From NCBI RefSeq assembly GCF_018612875.1, contig NZ_JAGGRI010000046.1, positions 1 to 45,238 on the forward strand: a DNA stretch of 45,238 nucleotides. The letters run 5' to 3'. The first letter of the stretch is position 1, and every line of letters begins with the position of its first letter. This DNA comes from Lysobacter sp. ISL-50 (GTDB taxonomy: Bacteria > Pseudomonadota > Gammaproteobacteria > Xanthomonadales > Xanthomonadaceae). Under the pieces are notes generated by a model, which saw only the letters and a program-made list of their open reading frames with translations, ran no database searches and was not told the DNA's origin. This document shows, in pieces, positions 37,171-45,238 of this stretch. The position numbers were made by a program, and so were the translations under genes.

Positions 37171-37442
37171 GCGGAACTCGGAACTCGTTGAATGGGAAGG
37201 CGATTCCCGCGAGGCGGGGGTCCAAGAGTAGCCGGGCCGGGACGACATCGCCATGTCGGGGCGCGGCGCGGATTCAGTTAATGCGCGCGCGGTCGCCGCT
37301 TTCGCCGCCGATTCGCCCCGTCGCGGGCCGATCCCGCCGGCGCGCGCCGCGCCCCGCGGCACACGCCATTCCATCGGTACGCCCCAGCCGCGCGCGGGGC
37401 CGTGCTTACACTGCCGGCTTTCCCCTGCCGAGCCCCGCGCCC

Positions 37443-40539
<3,097 letters not shown>

Positions 40540-40579
40540 CGCGCGAATCGTCCCATCCCAGCGAAAGGAAGCCACCGCG

Positions 40580-41008
40580 ATGAACAGCGAATACCGCAAG
40601 CCCTGGGTGCAGCGCCACTGGATCGTGCTGCTGGTGTTGGCCGCCGGCGTGATGACGGCGCTGATGATCGGCCTGGGCGTGATGACCGTGTACTCGCTGA
40701 TGACGACGCTGAAGCGCTCGCCGGTCTACATCGAAGCGATGAACAAGGCCCGCGCCAGCACCGAGCTGGCCGCGGTGCTGGGCCGGCCGATCGAGGAACC
40801 GCAGTGGATGGTCGGCGCCAGCCAGCAACAGGAAGGCGAGGGCCATGCCTTCTTCGTCATCCCCGTGCACGGCCCGAAGGGCAAGGCCGACGTGCATGTC
40901 GATGCGGACTTGCACGACGGCGTGTGGACCTTCAGAACCCTGCGCGCCAAGCCCGAGCACAGCAACCAATTCATCGATCTGCGCGAGGCCGACTCGGCGA
41001 CGCGCTGA
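40580..41008 (+). CDS. Coa1/Tim21-like membrane protein
   Basis: A 142-residue protein with one N-terminal helix (WIVLLVLAAGVMTALMIGLG, about 14-36). A small soluble domain with SPVYIEAMNKARASTELAAV, LGRPIEEP and the strand pattern FFVIPVHGPKGKADVHVDAD, then DGVWTFRTLRA, resembles the Coa1/Tim21 domain. Bacterial members are annotated as cytochrome c oxidase assembly factor Coa1 family, but their role has not been shown and no oxidase genes adjoin this one. A good AAGGAAG site precedes the ATG at 40580. It probably shares a transcript with DPP4 upstream. Confidence 0.82.
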   Translation: MNSEYRKPWVQRHWIVLLVLAAGVMTALMIGLGVMTVYSLMTTLKRSPVYIEAMNKARASTELAAVLGRPIEEPQWMVGASQQQEGEGHAFFVIPVHGPKGKADVHVDADLHDGVWTFRTLRAKPEHSNQFIDLREADSATR

Positions 41009-41111
41009 GCCGCCGCCGCCGGCGCGTGCCCGCCGGCGCATGACCTTCGGGGCTTGGCCGGCGCGCGCGCCGGGCCGATGCTGGCCGCTTCAGTCCATCG
41101 GGTCATCGCAC

Positions 41112-42989
41112 ATGAAGCCGCTCGTTCTCGCCGTCGCCCTGGCGCTGTCAGCGCCCGCCCTGCTCGCCTGCGCGCCCGCCGCGGCCGCGCAAGCCGTCCC
41201 CGCCGCCAAGCCCGCCGCCGCCAAGGCGGTGCCGGCCTGGGTCGCCAAGAGCGACGAATACACCCGCATCCTGATCAAGGCGCAGGCCGACTTCGCGCCG
41301 GAAGGCTTCTCCTTCTTCGGCATTCCCGGTTACGACGACAAGGTCACCGACCTCAAGCCCGAAGTTAATCAGCGCTTCCGCGCGGCGATGGCGAAGGCCA
41401 AGAGCGAGCTGCAGGACAAGCTGGCGAGCGAACGCGACGCGAACGTACGCCAGGATCTGCAGATCCTGATCGGCTCGATCGACAACACCGTCGAGGGCAG
41501 CGAGCTCAACGAGAAACTGATGCTGCCGTGGTTCGACGCGCCGCAGACCGTGTTCTCCGGCCTCAACGGCCTGCTCTCGGACCAGACCCCGCCCGAACGC
41601 CGCGCGCTGGCGCTGGCGCGTCTGCAGGCCTATGTCGGCCAGGCCCCGGGCAGCACGCCGCTGACCCAGCTCGCGCGCGAACGCTACGAAGAACGCCTGA
41701 GCGATCGCGCCCTGCTGCAGCCGACCCGGCTGGAAGTGGAGCAGGCGCTGGCGAACGTGGACACCTACGTCGAAGGCATCCGCAAGCTGTTCAAGAAGTA
41801 CGACATCCAGGGCGCCGAGCCGGCGCTTAAAGCGATGCAGACCCAGCTGACGGATTACGGCAAGTGGGCCCGCGCGAAAGTGCTGCCCAAGGCGCGCACC
41901 GACGCGCGCCTGCCGCCCGAGCTGTATGCCTATCAGCTCAAGCAGTTCGGCATCGACATCGATCCGCAGCTGCTGATCCGCCGCGCCCAGGTCGAATTCA
42001 TGGAAACCCGCGCGGCGATGCGCCAGCTGGCGCCGCAGGTCGCGCAGGCCAAGGGCCTGAAGGTCGCCGATCCGCACGACTACGTCGCGGTGATCCGCGC
42101 GCTCAAGCGCGACACCATCGCCAACGATCAACTCGAATCGCGTTATCGCAAGGTCATCGACGCGATCGATCCGATCATCCGCGCCGAGCGCATCGTCGAT
42201 GTGCCGCAGCGGCCGCTGGTGATGCGCCTGGGCAGCGACGCCGAATCGGCGGCGCAGCCGGCGCCGCACTTCCTGCCGGCGCCGCTGGTCGGCAACACCG
42301 GGCAGCAGGGCCAGTTCGTGCTGCCGGTGGCGGTGCCCAACGCCGGCGGCAAGGCCCTGCATTACGACGACTTCAACTACGAATCGGCGGCGTGGACGCT
42401 GTCGGCGCACGAAGGCCGTCCGGGCCACGAACTGCAGTTCACCGCGATGGTCGAGCGCGGCATCTCGCTGGCGCGCTCGATGTTCGCCTTCAATTCGGTC
42501 AACGTCGAAGGCTGGGCGCTGTACGCCGAAGCCGAGATGGTTCCCTACGAGCCGCTGGACGGCCAGCTGATCGCGCTGCAGTTCCGCCTGCTGCGCGCGG
42601 CGCGGGCGATCCTCGATCCGATGCTCAACCTCGGCCTGACCGACCGCGTCAGCGCCGGCAAGGTGCTGACCGAGCAGGTCGGTTTCTCCGAAGCGATGAC
42701 CAAGCAGGAACTGGATCGCTACATGTTCAATGCGCCGGGCCAGGCGGGCAGCTATTTTTACGGCTACAGCCGCATCCTGGAACTGCGCATGGACACCGAG
42801 CTGGCGCTGGGCGATCGCTTCGACCGCTTGAGCTTCAACAACTTCCTGCTCGACCAGGGCCTGCTGCCGCCGGCGCTGCTGGGCAAGGCGGTGCGCGAGG
42901 ACTACGTGCCCAAGCTCAAGGGCACGGAAAAGGGCAAAGGCAAGAGCAAGGCCAAGAGCAAGGCCAAGAGCAAGAACAAGGGCAAGTAA
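41112..42989 (+). CDS. DUF885 exported metal-dependent hydrolase
   Basis: A 625-residue exported protein. The signal region (MKPLVLAVALALSAPALLAC) could be a lipobox (LLAC) or a plain Sec signal ending AAAAQA. The DUF885 core holds SAHEGRPGHELQFTAM (HExxxHE-like zinc motif) and the downstream Glu in NVEGWALYAEAEM. The family is related to M32-type peptidases and carries the LARSMFAFNS and SRILELRMDTELALGD blocks. The last 20 residues are a strange Lys/Gly/Ser/Ala tail (GKGKSKAKSKAKSKNKGK) coded by repeats of AAGGCCAAGAGC at 42930-42986. A 17-bp stem terminator follows. Substrate unknown; a peptidase role is likely from the fold. Confidence 0.87.
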   Translation: MKPLVLAVALALSAPALLACAPAAAAQAVPAAKPAAAKAVPAWVAKSDEYTRILIKAQADFAPEGFSFFGIPGYDDKVTDLKPEVNQRFRAAMAKAKSELQDKLASERDANVRQDLQILIGSIDNTVEGSELNEKLMLPWFDAPQTVFSGLNGLLSDQTPPERRALALARLQAYVGQAPGSTPLTQLARERYEERLSDRALLQPTRLEVEQALANVDTYVEGIRKLFKKYDIQGAEPALKAMQTQLTDYGKWARAKVLPKARTDARLPPELYAYQLKQFGIDIDPQLLIRRAQVEFMETRAAMRQLAPQVAQAKGLKVADPHDYVAVIRALKRDTIANDQLESRYRKVIDAIDPIIRAERIVDVPQRPLVMRLGSDAESAAQPAPHFLPAPLVGNTGQQGQFVLPVAVPNAGGKALHYDDFNYESAAWTLSAHEGRPGHELQFTAMVERGISLARSMFAFNSVNVEGWALYAEAEMVPYEPLDGQLIALQFRLLRAARAILDPMLNLGLTDRVSAGKVLTEQVGFSEAMTKQELDRYMFNAPGQAGSYFYGYSRILELRMDTELALGDRFDRLSFNNFLLDQGLLPPALLGKAVREDYVPKLKGTEKGKGKSKAKSKAKSKNKGK

Positions 42990-43016
42990 CCGCGCGCCGC
43001 GTTATCCGGTTCGCGC

Positions 43017-43054
43017 AACGACAAGGCCGCGGCGATTGCCGCGGCCTTGTCGTT
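43017..43054. terminator. Strong bidirectional hairpin between DUF885 and serine hydrolase genes
   Basis: Perfect 17-bp arms (43017-43033 / 43038-43054), core ACGACAAGGCCGCGGC, and a 4-nt GATT loop. It lies 28 nt after the DUF885 stop. T-richness after the stem is slight, but the stem is long enough to end transcripts from both sides. Confidence 0.78.
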
Positions 43055-43148
43055 TGCGATCGATGGCGGTGCCGGTTTCAGTCCGAAGGCGGCGCCGATG
43101 CGCGCGAAGCGGCGCACCTAGTATCGGATCATCGCCACAGGGACCAAC

Positions 43149-45238
43149 TCAGTACACCAGCGACCACTGCATCGTCTTCAGCGCGAACACCAGCCACACC
43201 ACCGCGATGCAGGCCACGGCGATGGCCAGCGCGCACGCGCGGCGCAGCCGTCGCACCGGCGCGCTCCAGGCGGCGCGCAGGTTGAGCGCGGCGATCACCG
43301 CGGTGGCGATGCTCAACAGGCCCAGCAGTTGCGCGATCCGGATCAGCGGATCGAGGCTGCCGTCCAGCGAGCGCACCGATACTTCGGTGCGGCTCAGTAT
43401 CCAGACCCACAACAGCGCCAGCAGCACGTTGCCGCTCAGGCCGATGAAGGTGAGCAGGCGCAGATCGCGTTCGCGGCTGTCCAGCAGCAACGGACGCTGG
43501 GTGCGGTGGCGCACCAGCGCGGCGACCGGCCACAACGCCAGCGCCAGCACGTGCGCGATCGCGGCCAGGTACAGCAACGGCAATATCCAGCCCGGCGAGC
43601 GCCACGCCGGCACCGGCTGCAGCCACATCGCCGCGGGCACGTCGTCGCTGCTGACCGCGATCACTTCGTTGTCGATCACCTTCGCCGCGAGGCGGCTGTC
43701 GCCATCGACTTCGCGCCACAGGTACGGGCCGATCTCGCGCCAGCGCTTCACCCGTCCGTCGGGCTTGCGCAGCGACGACACCGATACGGTCTCGTCGCTG
43801 TTCAACTCGACGACGGAGGTGGCGAACAAGCGCCCGATGGCGAGGAAACTGCCCGAGGACTGGCGGCTGCTTTCGTAGCGCCCTTCGATCTGGCGGCCGT
43901 GCAGATACGCGGTGACCTGGGTCGGCGGCGGCGGTTCGCGCGCGGGGTAGTAACGCCGCAGCAAGCCGTCGATCAGATCGCGATGCAGGGCGCGCCCGGC
44001 GCGCGCCGGGCCGGAGGCGGACACGAACACGCCCAGCTTGTGTTCGGGCAGCAGCACCAGATCGCTCTGGAAGGCTTCGGTCGCGCCGCCGTGGCCGAGC
44101 GTGATCGGGCCGTAGCTGTCGTGACGGAAAAAGCCCAGCGTCATCGCATCCAGTCCGGGGATCGGACGCACCAGCGTGTTCTGCATCGCCTGCGCGGTGT
44201 AGCCCTGCAGGATCATGTCGTTGCGGTAACGCCCCTGGTCGAGGTGGGCGATCATGAAACGCGCCATGTCCTCGCCGGTGGCCGACAGGCTGCCCGCCGG
44301 CGCCGGGTTGACCAGTTCGAACGGAATCGGCGGCGCGCCGGGGGCGACGTAGCTTTTCGCCATGTCCGCGGCCAGACCCTTGGGCAAAGGCTGGCGGAAG
44401 CTGGAATGACGCATGCCCAGCGGCGCGAAGATGTGTTCTTCGACGTAGTCCTCGAACGGTTCGCGGGCGACGCGCTGGACGATGTAGCCGGCCAGCGCCA
44501 CGCCGTAGTTGGAGTAAGCCGGCACTTGCCCGGGCGGATAGATGCGCTGCGGCTGCACCGCTTTCACGTAGTCGCCCAGCGACATCAGCCGCGAGGGCTG
44601 CGCGGCGAACAGGTGCTTGCTCGATTCCTCGAACCCGGCGCTGTGCGTCATCAGATGGCGCAGCGTGATCGCCTGGCCGTACTCGTCGCGGATGCGGAAA
44701 TCCAGATAGGTGTTGATGTCGGCGTCGAGATCGAGCTTGCCGCGTTCGACCAACTGCATCACCGCGGTCCAGGTGAACAGCTTGGAGATCGAGCCCGGCC
44801 GCACCAGGGTGCGCGCGGCGTTCATCGGCTTGCCCTGTTCGCGGTCGGCGTAGCCGTAGCCCTTCGCCAGCAGCACTTGCCCGTCCTTGACCAGCACCAC
44901 CACCGCGCCGGTCAGGCCGCCGCGCGCCAGCGCCGTGGGCACCAGACCGTCGATGTAGGCCTCCGCGTCCGGCGAACTGACCGGCGGAATCGGCGCGGGC
45001 CCGGTCGGGGCGACCAGGATTTCGCCCAGGCCGCTGCCGCCCGGTTCGGTCGGCAGGGGCGCGATGGGCGCCGACGCGACCGGCGAGGGCGCCGGCAGCG
45101 GCCGCAGTTCTATCGGCGCGGCCTCGGGCGCGGGCGCGGCCAGCGGATCTTTCGGCGCGGTTTCGCCGGCGCCGTCGGCGATCGGCGACGCCGGTTTCAC
45201 CACGCCGCCGGCCAGCGGCGCGATGTAGGGCGCGGCGC
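43149..45238 (-). CDS. Beta-lactamase-fold serine hydrolase with C-terminal membrane helices (5' end outside window)
   Basis: The open frame enters from the right edge without a stop, so the N-terminus is missing; a GTG at 45203 is not a trustworthy start. The visible N-terminal part is a Pro/Ala-rich linker (APEAAPIELRPLPAPSPVAS). A class C beta-lactamase / penicillin-binding-like domain follows, with nucleophile motif SISK (RPGSISKLFTW), YSN (PAYSNYGVALAGY) and the HxG-type third motif GHGG. The C-terminus holds four helices (ILPLLYLAAIAHVLALALWP, LSGNVLLALLWVWILS, IAQLLGLLSIATAVIAAL, ALAIAVACIAVVWLVFAL). Such proteins are usually esterases or peptidases rather than true beta-lactamases. 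It is convergent with the DUF885 gene. Confidence 0.88.
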   Translation of the reverse strand, partial: AAPYIAPLAGGVVKPASPIADGAGETAPKDPLAAPAPEAAPIELRPLPAPSPVASAPIAPLPTEPGGSGLGEILVAPTGPAPIPPVSSPDAEAYIDGLVPTALARGGLTGAVVVLVKDGQVLLAKGYGYADREQGKPMNAARTLVRPGSISKLFTWTAVMQLVERGKLDLDADINTYLDFRIRDEYGQAITLRHLMTHSAGFEESSKHLFAAQPSRLMSLGDYVKAVQPQRIYPPGQVPAYSNYGVALAGYIVQRVAREPFEDYVEEHIFAPLGMRHSSFRQPLPKGLAADMAKSYVAPGAPPIPFELVNPAPAGSLSATGEDMARFMIAHLDQGRYRNDMILQGYTAQAMQNTLVRPIPGLDAMTLGFFRHDSYGPITLGHGGATEAFQSDLVLLPEHKLGVFVSASGPARAGRALHRDLIDGLLRRYYPAREPPPPTQVTAYLHGRQIEGRYESSRQSSGSFLAIGRLFATSVVELNSDETVSVSSLRKPDGRVKRWREIGPYLWREVDGDSRLAAKVIDNEVIAVSSDDVPAAMWLQPVPAWRSPGWILPLLYLAAIAHVLALALWPVAALVRHRTQRPLLLDSRERDLRLLTFIGLSGNVLLALLWVWILSRTEVSVRSLDGSLDPLIRIAQLLGLLSIATAVIAALNLRAAWSAPVRRLRRACALAIAVACIAVVWLVFALKTMQWSLVY

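Noticed and set aside
43149-45238. Antibiotic-resistance beta-lactamase
   Set aside because: The SxxK/YSN fold is present, but four C-terminal membrane helices and the HGG third motif point to an esterase/peptidase-type serine hydrolase; no basis to claim resistance.

Overview
The window is a stretch of high-GC chromosome from a member of the Xanthomonadaceae (Lysobacteraceae), most likely Lysobacter or a close relative. The evidence is the rhlB / trxA / rho gene order, the pairing of DUF2782 with polA, the many secreted S8, S9 and M61-like peptidases, a protein ending in an XVIPCD-like type IV secretion signal, and the family-typical REP-like element (core GTCGGGGCTGAA...CCCTCCCAC) scattered between genes. 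I can support 28 protein-coding genes. Two of them run off the window edges: rhlB at the left and a serine hydrolase at the right. I see no tRNA, rRNA, transposase, prophage or CRISPR.

Layout, left to right. (1) 1-4.2 kb: RNA metabolism and redox genes, with rhlB diverging from trxA and rho. (2) 4.2-6.5 kb: a 599-residue protein with a C-terminal XVIPCD-like domain, which suggests an antibacterial type IV effector. It is preceded by a 65-residue lipoprotein gene that could encode its immunity partner. (3) 6.6-10.3 kb: a periplasmic protein with two TonB-C-like domains, a KefB/C-type cation/proton antiporter, and a five-copy tandem array of a 121-bp REP-bearing unit that begins at the antiporter stop codon. 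(4) 10.3-19.4 kb, all on the minus strand: a membrane-anchored protein of about 24 ankyrin repeats overlapped by a YcgL gene, a subtilisin-like protease, and a cyanide-insensitive-type cytochrome bd oxidase (cydAB). (5) 19.4-24.1 kb: an S9 peptidase, hemF and a DUF421 membrane protein.

(6) 24.1-27.8 kb: polA, and downstream of it a C-rich, multi-hairpin small RNA candidate that resembles Xanthomonas sX13 in position and in its C-rich loops. DUF2782 diverges from polA. (7) 27.8-33.1 kb: a GNAT acetyltransferase, a lipoprotein, and a beta-propeller phytase lipoprotein facing away from a TonB-dependent receptor. The phytase-receptor intergenic region carries a plausible Pho box, which suggests a phytate or organic-phosphate scavenging locus. 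(8) 33.1-45.2 kb: uvrD, an HExxH protease-like exported protein, a YqhA-type membrane protein, a YghU/YfcG-type GST, a dipeptidyl peptidase IV, a Coa1-like protein, a DUF885 hydrolase and a beta-lactamase-fold serine hydrolase with a membrane tail.

About a dozen copies of the REP-like element sit in gaps, mostly as inverted pairs. They occur after kefB/C, after hemF, between polA and DUF2782, and between the M61-like and yqhA genes. A second repeat family, with TCATTCCCGCG...CGCGGGAATGA arms, fills the convergent gap between the receptor gene and uvrD. All functions are read from sequence motifs and recalled family knowledge; no database search was made.
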